From the NCBI RefSeq assembly GCF_014839805.1, contig NC_051132.1, positions 5,766,001-5,830,000 of the forward strand: a stretch of 64,000 bases of DNA, given 5' to 3'. This stretch comes from Manduca sexta. Taxonomy: Eukaryota > Arthropoda > Insecta > Lepidoptera > Sphingidae. The notes beneath the pieces were generated by a model. That model was not told the DNA's origin. It saw only the letters and a program-made list of their open reading frames with translations, and did no database searches. Each line of letters begins with the position of its first letter. Position 1 is the first letter of the stretch. Position numbers and translations under genes: made by a program. Below, one piece after another: positions 23,256 to 35,615 of the stretch.

Positions 23256-26200
23256 TATTCTTATTATTATAGACTACGTTTTGGTTTAAACAATATACTA
23301 CGTTTTATTCCAGTTTTAGCACTGATAGGTAATAATAAAAAAAATCTAATTTTTAAACTGATGGCACAGGTGCCTTATAGATGATGCTATGAATCGATGG
23401 TATTTGGGACTTTTGTAACGAGAAATGCAACACCTTATGATGTTTTTGTTGTTGCTAATTTTAGGGTGTTCCGGAATACCTAAGGTAATGTTATTGCTAT
23501 CTGCAGACCCCTGGTGGGATACAAAAATAATGTATTACTATTAAATAAGTTTATTATTAATCAATTTACCCGATTATAGGAACAAACAGATTTTTTTTGT
23601 TCCATGTCATATCACATTCGTTATAAGCCGACTTATAGTGGTTTAACAGACTTCACATACCTTCGAAATTCTTATGGAAAATTTATCTTATAGAATATCA
23701 CGGCTCTACCATGAGAAATTTAATCAAAACAACGTTGCCACAGCCTTGAATAGAAATATTCACCTTCTTGTATTAAAAACATGGTTTCTATCGCTATTTT
23801 GCTGTAATAATTTTATTCTACATTTCCAAACAGGAGATCTAAAATGATCGCTCCAAAGCACTTTAATTATCACACGCATGAAGCGTTAACAGCACAGTCA
23901 AAATAACAAAAGATAATTAAAAATATATTTTATTTCAGAAAATATATTTAATTAATCATTTACTTATGGCAAAACTCATATTTCCACTTATAATATTTTG
24001 TTGGTGCGTTACATAATAAAAGTCTATCTATATTTTCGTCATTTAAACTCCAACGATATATAATTATCGATGATATTTCTCTAGTAATGGTTTAAATAAT
24101 TTCCATTTAATTAGACCCAACCAAAATTTCATATACATTTCCCATAGATTGTTCCCAAAGTCATTAATTATACATTCCTTCCGCGGTGATCTGTGTTGGA
24201 GTTGACAAATTATCAGTATGCAAACTAACACGCTGCGGTTAAATTTAGGAATATAAATGGAATATTTTATTCATATTTTTCTTTTTTAGCTAAAATATCG
24301 TAACTCCTATTGTATTCCCGCAATATAGTCACTGGTAAGTGGATTTAAATAACGTTTAAAAGTTCAGAAATACTAATATGTTTATAGTTTACTACTATAA
24401 GGAACGTGAGAACATGGCTCCATGTTCTTTATGAGTAGTAACAGCAACACTTATTGTAAATTTTTCCTAAACGATGTTTGGGGTAATGACAACTTTGGTT
24501 TTTACTGTAGATTTTTTATTTACTTTCATAGTTTTAGAAGGAACTAGCTAAATAGCTGATAATTTCTCAAGATCACAGCCTAGCCTTTACCCGTTTACCA
24601 GGCTCTTCTGCATAATATGAATCCAATATCAAGATTGGCCTGTATCGCTCTCTGTCTAGTGCCAATAATTCGCCAAACCTCGAACTATGTTAATGAGATT
24701 AGTTGTATCACATTGCTTCCTAGATCGGAATTTTTAATCAAAACAAATACGTAAGGTACGAAACATGCGTCTTTAAGTTGAAATTGCAGACATTAAAAAT
24801 TTCATAGTTGCGACTTTAAATTTGTTTTTTTAAATTTTATTATACGTGGCAAATATAATTAAATTATTTATTATGAAATATATAATTAAAAAAAAATGAG
24901 AAAATAGCCCTTGGAAACAAGTAAGGTAATCATTACAATGATTCTTCAAAAATATTTAACAGACCAATTTAACCTTTATTCAGTAGAATTGCTTTGTTAT
25001 ACCCCGCTGAAGGTAACAAAAGCAGCCACTAAGTGAAATGTTAGTGAAAATTGGTTTCAAAATGAATAAAGATTTGCCATCATTATGCTGTCACAAGCAC
25101 AAAAGAGGGAACAAAAAGAAGTGGATCTTGAATTTACCTCGGATAGTCGATTTGATAGCCAATTGTGGACTTAATGACCTTAGACTTGCTTGAAAATAAA
25201 AAATAATATATTCATAAAATCTATTACTTGGTAAAAGTTCTGTAATTGATTGATGATTCGAAATAGTAGATGATAAGCAGAGAATCTAGTCCACCGTCAT
25301 AAAGTGTAGTTACTAATTGAATATGCAATTTCGAAAAGGGCACCTCTCATAAATATAATAATATGTAGATCAATATCTATATACTTTCTACTTATATACC
25401 TAAATAATATTAGTAACAAATATTATTATTTTTGCCGCTGTACTAATATATAAATTTGCACGCTGTGGTCTCCTATAATTGAAGAGGCACGTGACATTGT
25501 TAATTGTACCAATATTACGACATTGTATTTATTATACGCCGTGTATCATTTGTTGGAGGTCCTTAAATAAATAAATAAATAAATATCGAGAAATGTATAT
25601 ATAATAACAAATAACAACAAAACTTTTGTAATTTTTTATTGCTAATTGAACCCAAAAATAAGTTACATTTTTTTACACTACAAAATTTTAATTTTCTATA
25701 ACTTAACTTTTTACATTTTCGGACACATGCCCTTTTCGTAATTGCATATTCAATAATAATTACGATATTTTTATGTTTAAAAAAAAAAGAGAAAATGTAA
25801 AACAACAATAATTATTGTAATGAATGTATGTTTTAATGTAGTACATTTATAACAATAAATAAAGTAGAAGAGTTTATTTGTTTAAGCCTAATCTCAGAAA
25901 CAATTAAATCAATTTTGATTATGGTGGTGATTTCTAGGCAAAATTAAATGTAAACTTTTCTATAAATATCAAAATGTCATATTATGTCAATAATATTAAA
26001 ATAGCACAACATAAACTGCTTTGAAGAACGGAAAATGATTGCAACAGATCGTTGCTTTATTGCTATTGTGAAATATTATGACAATATTGTATATGACATA
26101 TCATCTAGTTCTCAGAGCATTCTAGGTCGATCTTTAAAGATGTTTCGAACTAGGGAGTGTTTTATTTAATGATTTAGAAGCTCTCGTAAAAAGCAAGTAT

Positions 26201-26439
26201 TAAAAATGTATTTTTATATTTTCAATAGATTTTAATTCATAGTTCATTGACTGTAGGTGTTTTTTTATATAGTATAGCTTGTACCTATGTGATTGGTTTT
26301 ACTAATATTAAAACATGTAGATAATGATGTTAGCCGAAAAGCATATCTTCAAATTTAACTAGTTTCCTCTGCTACTAAACTAAACTTACGAATTGTTTTA
26401 GTAATATATTTTTTATATCATGATGCTTACTTACATTTA
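23256..26439. other. unassigned AT-rich DNA
   Basis: About 3.2 kb without a supported exon. It includes an (AAAT)n stretch at 25564-25585. The 81-codon reverse frame at 25563-25808 is low-complexity and not called. Confidence 0.4.
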
Positions 26440-26545
26440 GGCTCGCACCCTATCACATCATGGGACGGAACATACTTGGCGAAAAGTGGGTGCCCTAGTT
26501 GCGCCTCTGCATACCCCTTCGGGGATAAATGCGTGATGTTATGTA
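26440..26545 (+). mobile_element. SINE-B, 5'-truncated
   Basis: Body words 'cctatcacatcatgggacgg', 'cttggcgaaaagtgggtgcc' and 'cataccccttcggggataa' match the full copy at 43380-43645. The tRNA-like head is missing. Confidence 0.75.
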
Positions 26546-28234
26546 CTTACATTCCCTTAACCAAAAATGTATTAAAAATGCGAAAGTGATTAAATACAAC
26601 AATTACATTTATCGCTATATTATATTTCTATAGCTCAGACGTAGTCTAGATCTGTTCAGACTGTTATTTGCTATGTCATATTGTTGTTTGTATTGCCCAT
26701 ATAGACCTCGTCATTTGGCGCATATCCAGACTCTTTGAGAGCGACATAACTTTAGTATTGTTATTACCATATTGGTACTTATAGGTTCAATAAACGGCCC
26801 TCGGTGGCTTAGGGCTGCAGGTTTGTAACAATAACAGATTTTGATTAGTAAATTGTTTTAGTTAGAATTGTTTAATTATTAAATATAACAAGCTACTCTG
26901 TTCTCTGAGCCACAAAAAATCAAAACTCAAAAACCACATGGTTTACAAACAAAAAAGATCAAAAATAAAGTTACTACTTGCAATATAAACGGGAAAACTG
27001 GAAATACTTTCTTGGAACAAGTCCGTAAAGATTTTATTATACGTGTACAAGTAAACAATTTACAAGATCTTTGAACCACCTTTGCGTGCCCTTTGGTCGA
27101 TGGCCGCGTATAATTAGATTCAGTATTTAATCAACCTTTTGAGGTCAGCGCAGGGCTTTACCGCGTATTTTTCTGACGGAAATAATAACTGTTTATTTAT
27201 TAACCCTCATAAGTAAAGTTGGTCTACTTACAGATAATTTGCCGGCTCACTGTTCCGTGATTCTGTATTATATTTGATGTTCAAATTGAATTATGTATGG
27301 CATGATTCTAATACTTAGCTAGTGAAAATTTAGAATAATCCGGAAAGGTAAATAAAAGAGGAATCATAAATTATTGTCTATTCTAAATTTTACCCACACG
27401 AAGGGTTAAAAAAAATTTTGCTACTTATTTAAAAATTAAGATAGGACCTTGTAATAGTGAGCAAGCGATTTATTTACAGATATGCCTACATTGGTACCAT
27501 TCACAGACAACCTATGTGGAGTGACAAGTTTCTGTTCAGTTTGGTTAGGTTAGGTTAGATTTTCGAAGCGTCAAATGACACCGTACCTTCCCTTGTTCCT
27601 TTTTGTAAATGCATTCGGGATTTTTGAGGACAAATCTCTAAACATCAATTAACCTTCAATCCAGCCACATTTTAAAGATTTGTTATTCTATGTCTCATTA
27701 ATTTATAATTATAGTATAGTTATAGACCAGCATTTTATATACCAAAATATTTTACAAATTCGAATTAGAACAGAAAAATGTTAAACATTGGTTCAATGTT
27801 ACCAAAGTTGTCACTTGCTGTAAATTCCCACCGAACTGTTTAATAAGCATCAAATTAATGGATTAAGGCTATCCGTCCTTTCCCTTTCATTCATTTGCCG
27901 GAATCTGAACACCTAAATTTCTGACAACATTCCGTCCTTTCCACAAATTTTAACTAGTTTCGAACAGTTTAGGCAGACAATTTTGAATCATTGTTGCGTT
28001 GTAAATTATTGGTGGTGTTAAACAAGTTAAATAGAGTAGATATTTTAGTGTGCCTACAATATAAAGGTGTAATAATAAAACGAATAACTAAAAAAATATA
28101 TAAATTCTTATAATTATTATATCCGGACGTTAGACAAGTGATATGTTTTATTTTCATTTATTAAATGGTAAACATAAAAATAGAAACGTATTATGAATAG
28201 CTAGTATATGGAAAACATATAGCAATAGGTTTGC
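26546..28234. other. unassigned AT-rich DNA
   Basis: At 27541-27560 three TTAGG units occur in 'ggttaggttaggttag', too few to be telomeric. 'ccctcggtggcttagggctg' (about 26799) may be a fragment of a tRNA-derived SINE. No gene was recognised. Confidence 0.4.
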
Positions 28235-28330
28235 CCCGGTCTGATCGTGGCATGGAACGGACAAAGCGAAAAGTGGGCTCTCTGGTTGCAGCCATGTCTA
28301 CCCTTTCGGGAATAAAGATGTAATGTGTGT
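28235..28330 (+). mobile_element. SINE-B fragment, diverged
   Basis: 'ggcatggaacggacaaagcg', 'aaaagtgggctctctggttg' and 'ctaccctttcgggaataaag' follow the end of SINE-B with many substitutions. Confidence 0.6.
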
Positions 28331-29312
28331 TTTTTTCTTGTTTTATTCAAACTATATTAACCAAATTGCATTATATTAACAATTTTTCAGTTTCAAAATA
28401 AAAAAAAGTGTTTAACCAAAATAAATTTACCAACGCAAAATTTTACCGTAACATAGTGACATAGAAATGCTTTTATAAAATGTCTTTACAATAGAAGCTT
28501 GCAATTATAAATGCAAAGACGTTAGTCAGCTACATATCACTTTTAAAGCAGTTAATATAACGCTAAATTGCAAAATGGCGTGTACTTTCACGAAATATTA
28601 TGGGTACCAAATCTGTTACAGATTTGACAAATCGCTTCACAAACTTCGACAACCATTTACTTGTTGCATCGCGTTTTAACACAAATTGTCAAGGGATTGG
28701 TTTCGAATTTTAGTAACAGTTACTGGCATTCTGTGAAAGACGATTCGCGTACGACATTTAGTCAATAAGCTCCTAAAAAAAAGAATTCTGAAAAAGATCA
28801 TACTATCAGTCTTTGTACAAAGACTTAAAATCATTTTGCGTATGATTGAATTTCTAATACAATATACTTCAATACGTTTGGCTTGAAAATATTTGACAGC
28901 CTAAAACTCATGAATATTTAACGAACTACTATCCTTTTATCGGACTCTAGTCGAGTGTGATACAATGTTTATTTAATTCATTGTTTCTGAAATTTCTATA
29001 CACACTATTATCAAAATAGATTTAAACTATAAAGTCTGAGTGACATACTAGAACAAACTACTTTTATTTCACACTAAAACTGACCGTCCTTTGTTTTATT
29101 TCACTTATCGCTTGTCATAATTTGTGGTATTACATAAAGGGCAATATTTGTGACGGCGTCATGTCAACTAATTCTAATCTAAACACCGTTATCAGAGCAT
29201 TTTATTGCACTCCATAACCGGACATAACACTTTTCATGTTTTAATAAACATTTTTATCTAAGCGGTACGTTTTGTTCGCGTGTAAAATTGAACAGTGATG
29301 GAGGTGCTTTAT
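28331..29312. other. unassigned AT-rich DNA
   Basis: Nothing recognised. Confidence 0.4.
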
Positions 29313-29557
29313 ACTCTTGTTTTTATGTAAATGTATAAAAATATTAAATAATTGCGACTTTATCGGTGATCATTTATAAGTGAATAAGACAAGTGAAAAG
29401 TTTCAAAACGTTTTAAACGTACAATTTAAACTTTAAACTCTTGTTTTTATGTAAATATTGGTTATAAAAATATTAAATAATTGCGACTTTATCGGTTGTA
29501 ATTTATAAGTGAATAAGACAAGTGAAAAGTTTCAAAACGTTTTAAACGTACAATTTA
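29313..29557. repeat. two-copy tandem duplication, ~124-bp spacing
   Basis: 29313-29428 and 29437-29557 are near-identical. Both start 'actcttgtttttatgtaaat', continue 'ataattgcgactttatcgg' and 'aagtgaataagacaagtg', and end 'acgttttaaacgtacaattt'. They differ by a few bases and small indels. It is not one of the interspersed families in the window. Confidence 0.9.
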
Positions 29558-30171
29558 CGACGTGATTTTTTATTTAGCAGTGCTAAGTTCTAGAACGATG
29601 GTAAAATAAGTATTGTGTTGTATTGTTCCTTGAAAATGTATGGGATAGCTTTGTATCTAGTGGTTTTGGGTGGATTGTATCAGCAAAACATTGTTAGCGA
29701 TGTTAACATTTAACAAGACCATCAAACATCGTAGGAAAAGGTAGATATATTTTAATTTACTCTTTTATTGAATCAGTTTTCGTTCCAAGTAGTTTTTGTA
29801 TTGAAATGGTCGTCTTATAAAAGAGAATGCGAGAAATTAAATGAACAAATATGGAAACAGATGCAACTTACAAAATTATATATATGAGGTCGAGATTATA
29901 TAAAATGTATACCTTTACAGTCTACATCTATCTGTCGATAATTATTGGGAATGTAAATATTTATGTTGCACAAAAAGTAGACAATGTAGTTGGTAAATTC
30001 CTGGAAACAGAATATTAATTACGGCCGCCAAGGACAATGAAACATTCTGACACAATATGTTCATATCGATCTGTCTTTAGTTAACGCATCGATGGTCAAA
30101 CTGTGAGAATTATTCATAATATGTATTGTCTCCTAACATTCAATCAATAAACGAATATTCAGGTACGTAAT
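29558..30171. other. unassigned AT-rich DNA
   Basis: Nothing recognised. Confidence 0.4.
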
Positions 30172-30436
30172 AGTTATTTTTTTTTATATGAGCAAAGTGA
30201 CTCCATTACAGCTGATGTTAAGTGAGTGGGGTCCAATAAAATGTCGACTGACGAGAGATGATTACCCTCGACAGTCGACATAATTATGCCGGCCTGTTGG
30301 AACTGGATATATATACTATATAGGCTGATCCCGGAACACGACACCCTTACGTGGGCCATTATGGCGGGTTTAGACACCTTGTGTATAGGGACCACCCTAT
30401 GCGGGTGGATATAAAATATAATCTACCTCCAGGAAA
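30172..30436 (+). repeat. repeat C, reference copy
   Basis: The most complete copy: 'gttaagtgagtggggtcc', 'aatgtcgactgacgagagat', 'ctcgacagtcgacataatta', 'gccggcctgttggaactgg', 'ggctgatcccggaacacg', 'cttacgtgggccattatgg', 'ccttgtgtatagggacc'. The central 'cgactg...cagtcgac' words form an imperfect inverted repeat. The 73-codon reverse frame over it is incidental. Class unknown. Confidence 0.75.
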
Positions 30437-30879
30437 GTGTTTCATTAATAAATAAACACGTCATTTTGTATAATTGGTACAGAATGACGTGTGCTAAATT
30501 TAAAAAATGCATTGATATATTTTTGAAAAACTTACAGAATACTAACAAGTATCATAACATAAAAAACAAATATTGGCGCTCCTTTTGTGCCATAATTTAA
30601 GCATGGCCCCGTAGTATAATATTTAATATAGGTTCATATATTACTGTATGAGAAACTCGCTGGATGCAGGCCACATTCACCAGGTCGATCTGGAAATCTC
30701 TGAGGGAGCTGTTCAGTTGTGAACCTTGTAACTAGTTGCGAAGTTAATGATCCTGATAAGCACTTTTTTATGATTAAATAATAAATATTCGATCAGACGT
30801 GAGTATATCACGATCATCGGCAAACTTCATAATTTTTTAAAATCAACACAATAAATCAATATAATGAGCATTGTCCAAC
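30437..30879. other. unassigned AT-rich DNA
   Basis: Nothing recognised. Confidence 0.4.
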
Positions 30880-31110
30880 ACTACGGGTTAAAAACTCGAA
30901 TAAATGCGAGTTTTAATTGCGCATCGACGGTTCCGTACAAACTTGCTTTTTTATTATCAAAGTACATATTTACGGTTCAGATATTTTTATTTAGATTTCC
31001 TGTATAGAGATTGCTACTTGCCAAATTGTATGATTCTAGGTCAACGGAAAGTATCCTATAGGTGCTGAGGCCCTTCTTGCAAAATATGCAACAAAAACTG
31101 TCATAATATC
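30880..31110 (-). repeat. repeat H, reverse orientation
   Basis: 'gcatcgacggttccgtacaa' and 'gattctaggtcaacggaaag' with 'tatcctataggtgctgagg' correspond in reverse to the copy at 35335-35615. The limits are approximate. Confidence 0.5.
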
Positions 31111-31554
31111 TTTCGATCACTTTGATTTCCAAGTTTGATTTTATCACAGGTATTAGGTATTTATTTAAAAAGGTAATGACCGACAGATCATAACAGGCAA
31201 ACAACAATGTAATCCTACGAGGGCCCTTGTTGAGGTAAGGATCCTAAATCTCCAATACAGAATTCATCAGATAGAGCTGTAATCATGTCTGTTGAAATCA
31301 ATTGTATGATCCTCTGGATTGGAATAAGCCGCACTATCATGAAAACATTCAGTTACATCTCACACAACAGTGGTTCCTCATTATTATGTATGCACGAAAT
31401 ATCCAATGAGTTTTCCGATTTCGAAGAAATGTTACTGCGTTGGATGAATGGTTAATTGTGTGTACGAGCGTAACAGAAGCAAATATTATTAAGAGCTGGG
31501 AGTGTTATATAATAGTTTGCATGTACCTTTGAACATCAAAAACTTCATACAATT
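31111..31554. other. unassigned DNA
   Basis: Nothing recognised. Confidence 0.35.
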
Positions 31555-31735
31555 CAGTAGCGTAGCTTGCCATAGCGGGGGCCCTATATCTAAATTTGTT
31601 AGGAGCCCTTCAGGACAGTGCGAACTTTTTTGCACCTGCTAAGTTTAATGTAGGTATGGGCCAAGAGGGGCCCCAAAGATCAGAGGCTCCATATCACTGA
31701 TCCGGCTGATACGGCAGTAGCTACACTCCTGATAC
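31555..31735. repeat. repeat I, GC-rich fragment
   Basis: 'gtagcgtagcttgccatagc', 'gggggccctatatc', 'gccaagaggggccccaaaga' and 'cggctgatacggcagtagc' stand out as GC-rich. 53325-53505 has a similar 'gaggcccctgtaa' style, so this is probably an interspersed repeat. Confidence 0.4.
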
Positions 31736-32250
31736 AATTATTCGTTAATATACCTAAAACTTATTTATTACGGTGACGTTTCATTTAAAAGCTGTTGTGT
31801 TTCCGTCATTTTTCGGTCCTCTAGCAAAAATTTTGCATAGTATCGCTGTAGGTAAATTACTGTTCATAAGACGTAGTGCATTTCTAATCCGTTATTAATT
31901 TTCAAACATGGCAACCTGTTTGGTGCACTGTAATAAATTATGCTTTACATTGCAATGAATCCAATATGTTAGGTAACGTATGACGCACAGAAATTTCATC
32001 GTAAATGCGTAACCAGCAAAATGACCTTTTCATCTATTTACATTAATACTGTGGTAGTGAATTTTACATACGACATGCTCGTTTTTTGGATGATTCGACA
32101 AAGGAGTTCTTTTATTTTTCGAGTGTTTGATTTACAATATCACATCTTGTGTGTGTTATCTGAATGGCTGGGGTAGGGGTGGGGATTTCCGTGATACGTG
32201 CCCGTCTTCATTATGTGAACAATGCTATAGGAAATGTTATAATATTTTCA
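31736..32250. other. unassigned AT-rich DNA
   Basis: Nothing recognised. Confidence 0.4.
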
Positions 32251-32347
32251 TCTCACACTCACGCCCTTAAGCCCGAAGGGTAGACAGAGGCGTAAATAGT
32301 GCATCGACTTTTCGTTATATTGTCTATTTTGTCCCATGATGTGATAG
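32251..32347 (-). mobile_element. SINE-B fragment, reverse
   Basis: 'acgcccttaagcccgaaggg', 'tagacagaggcgtaaatag' and 'tgtcccatgatgtgatag' are the reverse of the family 3' body. Confidence 0.65.
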
Positions 32348-32734
32348 AAGAAAGTGAAAAGAAATATTAACCGTCTATATGAACAAAATCGACAGTTTCA
32401 TTCCAGATATAGCCATTGACAAATAAACTCACAAACTTACAAACCAACGTAGATTTGACGACTTTAAAATATATTATCTCCGTAACAACTAACGGTAAAC
32501 TTTGAAACCCGCCATGCCTGACTGCCATGACTACTAACTTATAACGCCACGAATAGGTACAAATCTATTATTCAGCGGAACTTTGCGATCGTAATTTATT
32601 TATATCAGAGAAACTTGCGGTCTATGCATTAAAGTTTTTATAAAAACATCATTATATACGCAGGGGCGAAAGGTCCCTTTAACCTGATTTGTACCGGCTT
32701 CCCTTCCGTAATTTATGTAAATTATTTTATTATT
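32348..32734. other. unassigned AT-rich DNA
   Basis: Nothing recognised. Confidence 0.4.
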
Positions 32735-33050
32735 AGCGGCGATAGCCTAGTTGGTTGTGCGGGCTGTTGCGACGAATGTCCGCAGGTTCAAATCCCAAGG
32801 GCACTTTGATTTTTCTAAAAATTATGTGTGTATTCTTTGTGAATTATCGCTCGCTTTAACGGTGAAAGAAAACATCGTGAGGAAACCTACATACCTGAGA
32901 AATTATCTATAGGAATTTTCGAGAGTGTGTGAAGTCTACCAATCCGCACTAGGCCAGCGTGGTGGACTAAGGCCTAATCCCTCTCAGTAGTAGAGGAGGC
33001 CTGTGCCTAACGGTGGGACAGTATATAATACAGGGCTGATATTATTTTAT
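32735..33050 (+). mobile_element. SINE-A, full length
   Basis: A-box-like 'tagcctagttgg' at 32743 and B-box 'ggttcaaatccc' at 32785-32796. The body follows ('acggtgaaagaaaacatcg', 'ggccagcgtggtggacta', 'ctctcagtagtagaggagg') and then 'cagggctgatattatt'. RNA polymerase III would start at the left end. One of the best-preserved copies. Confidence 0.87.
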
Positions 33051-34116
33051 CATTAAGACGATTCCTAGACCGCATTTATGCAAATTATTAGAGCGTATAA
33101 TTTGTGTCGGATTCCCTTTCGAATAATTTCATTCTTCACCACTGTAGACCAGAGTTTTATTACTATAACAGTTCGGATTACATCGTAACACATTTTCAGT
33201 ATTATCTAAATGTTAGGACTTTATTCAAACCACTAAGAGTTCCGTTTAACCCGAGCAAGGAAAATTATATGCCTGTGGAGTAAAATTCAGATTAGGTTTT
33301 CGTATTCCAGTGAAAGTAATTTATGAAAAATATAATAATTTACATTTCTGGCGAAACTGGCTTTGCGGATTTTCCTATTAAGTTCACGTGCCTTATTCTT
33401 TGTTATAGGGGTACCAAAAATTTTATTATGGTAAGACTAAAAACTAAAATGAAAAGTAAAAAATATGTTTGCGTTTTTATCGTGTATAGCATTTGCCAGA
33501 TGTAAACTTTGTTTCTTTAATGCATTACACGCCATTTACTGTAGCTGAGTCATCATTTACATCACTTCATTTTACGAATAACTATCACACATTTTAACAT
33601 CATCTGCCATTTCGAATCCAATGTTTTATTAAATAAATATTCTAACTCTCAGTAATCTTATACAAACTGAAATCATCCGGAGCATTTTAATTAACGATTT
33701 TAAAAATTTTAAGAGTGTTGTATGCCTACTTGACTGAGAAAAATCTCAAACGTGTTTTTTTCCTAGGGGTAAAGCTTTTTCAGAATATTTTAGTTCTATC
33801 TATTCACTAACTTATTTCAACGTGAAATATGAAATGCCCACGTACAAGAAGCTAAGTAGATTTTCGCCGAAAGGAACCTGTAGACGGGTTTAATCCTTTA
33901 CAAGAGATCTTCAGTGTACTTGTTTATGCAAATTATGCCAATATCTATTGACGTCGAGTAAATATATGATGAAAAATAAAAGCTTTACTTAGAATTATTT
34001 TTTTATTTTATTTTTGAACCGAGTGTCACTTTTATACAGCTTAGATCTGATAGCTTATTGTTCCTGAAAACAGCATCGAGCAATCACTAATTATTCTTGT
34101 TAATATATTATAATAG
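33051..34116. other. unassigned AT-rich DNA
   Basis: The 60-codon frame at 33323-33505 has no family signature and is not called. Confidence 0.4.
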
Positions 34117-34262
34117 AATTAATATAATATCAGACTTGTACTATATACTGTCCCACTGCTGGGCACTTGTATCCTCTACTACTGAGATGGATTAGGCCTT
34201 AGTTTACCACGCTAATCTAGATATCCAGATTTGACATACCCTCATAATTCCTATATAACGTT
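34117..34262 (-). mobile_element. SINE-A 3' fragment, reverse
   Basis: 'atatcagacttgtactatat', 'ctgtcccactgctgggcac', 'tactactgagatggattag' then 'ttcctatataacg'. The head and half of the body are missing. Confidence 0.7.
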
Positions 34263-34467
34263 AAGGCTAGCCCAGTCATAAAATTTGCAGTGCGACGCCT
34301 AAGAATGAAGAGCGCAAAGTGGTGCTAAACGGTACATTATAATGTATAGCGTTGAGTGACATCCTACTGACTATCGGCCGATTACAATAACAATTCCAAC
34401 CTTTATCTTCGAATCCACAAATAAACCAATCAAAATAATTTATTTGTAAGCATAATGATTTCTTATT

Positions 34468-34806
34468 TTTACGCGATGTTAAACATTAAAATTGGGGTCG
34501 AAAGGTTCTAGAGTGGAGGACACGTACAGGCAAGCGAAATGTCGGACGCCCGTCTACAAGGTGGACGGACGACCTGGCTAAGGTCGAAGGAAGTCGTTGG
34601 AGGCAGGCCGCTTCCAACAGGCCGACGTGGAGATTCTTGGGGGAGGCCTATGTTCAGCAGTGGACTTCCTGCGGCTGAGATGATGATGATGATGATGAGA
34701 CATTAAATTAAACTATTTTACGGATTTTATCGCGGTTTCTTTTTATATTTTAGTTTTCTGCCAACGTTTCGAAGACTTTGCAGCCTTCATGGTCACGGGG
34801 TCTGAT
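34468..34806 (+). repeat. repeat F copy split by an RTE insertion
   Basis: The left piece ends in 'gatgttaaacattaaaa' (34493). The right piece restarts 'acattaaattaaactatttt' (34700) and runs to 'cagccttcatggtcacgggg'. With the insert at 34494-34699 and one copy of the duplicated target removed, the order matches 16291-16425. Confidence 0.8.
34494..34699 (+). mobile_element. 5'-truncated RTE-type LINE, C-terminal piece
   Basis: Conceptual translation gives the C-terminal signature of RTE-clade reverse transcriptase ORFs: GKRNVGRP, RWTDDL, SRWRQAASNRPTW and EAYVQQWTSCG, then a stop followed by a (GAT)n tail. It is flanked by the 8-bp direct repeat 'acattaaa' (34485-34492 and 34700-34707), the mark of target-primed insertion. 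Only about 60 codons remain, so it is dead on arrival. It interrupts repeat F, hence is younger than it. Confidence 0.85.
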
Positions 34807-35334
34807 TGATCCATTTTCTCGATTGATAGAGAAACCGATTGGGATCGTTTTTGTAATAGTCGGTGTTACGGTTTGCCATATAAAACCAGGCAACTCGCTC
34901 GTCTCGTCATTTTATAAAAATAAAGTCTCATTCATACAAGTGTCAACTCAGGTAACCCTAATAACATTTCAACCACTAAAAGGCTGATATAACTAAATTG
35001 TAGTAACGTCCATCAAACCAGTGATCGTTTGTCTCCGTAAATGTTTAATGTTGGTGTCAGACGTTTTAAACTTCACTGACACTGTGAATTCGAGCGAGAA
35101 AGATAACAAGACACCAAACATGTGGGGAATTATGGCATTCCTACTGAAACTGTCATGTTATATGAAGCTGGCCTGACACGAAATCCTTTGGTTTTGCTAA
35201 TAATTTGTAAATTGACATATTATGTTCCAGCAGTTCAGATTTTCAATACCATGTTGGTAGCAAATGTAAAACATTTTACTATAAAGGCCTCAAAACTTTT
35301 GTAAAAATTATGTGCATTGCATAATTTATAAGTT
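34807..35334. other. unassigned DNA
   Basis: Open frames at 34778-34987 and 35122-35304 show no recognisable family and are not called. Confidence 0.4.
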
Positions 35335-35615
35335 CCATAACTTAAAGGGGAATCCATATTGAATAACTTTATTGTCCGTCTGTCAAGAACCTTTTCTCAG
35401 AAACGTGTCTTTATGCGTATGACATGTATCAAGTTAAAATTTATATCAAATACTTAGGTCTACGGTCCCTTTGAGGAGTACAGAAGCCGAACTTGTACGT
35501 CGCATATTCTGTGATATCACAAGGGAATCAAAACCTATCAGGTACTTTCCGTTGACTTAAAATCATGAAATTTGGCAAGAAGCGATATCTTACAGCACAT
35601 ATAAAGAAAATAAAG
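35335..35615 (+). repeat. repeat H copy
   Basis: See 17401-17745 for the shared word order. Here 'attgtccgtctgtcaagaac', 'gtatcaagttaaaatttat', 'acggtccctttgaggag' and 'aatcatgaaatttggcaag' are well preserved. Confidence 0.65.

Noticed and set aside
27541..27560. GGTTAGGTTAGGTTAG, like the insect telomere repeat (TTAGG)n
   Set aside because: Only three units; expected by chance in such a genome and without subtelomeric context.
32735..32810. tRNA gene-like A and B boxes (also at 39863 and 43380)
   Set aside because: They belong to the heads of SINEs; no cloverleaf with acceptor stem and anticodon arm can be drawn.
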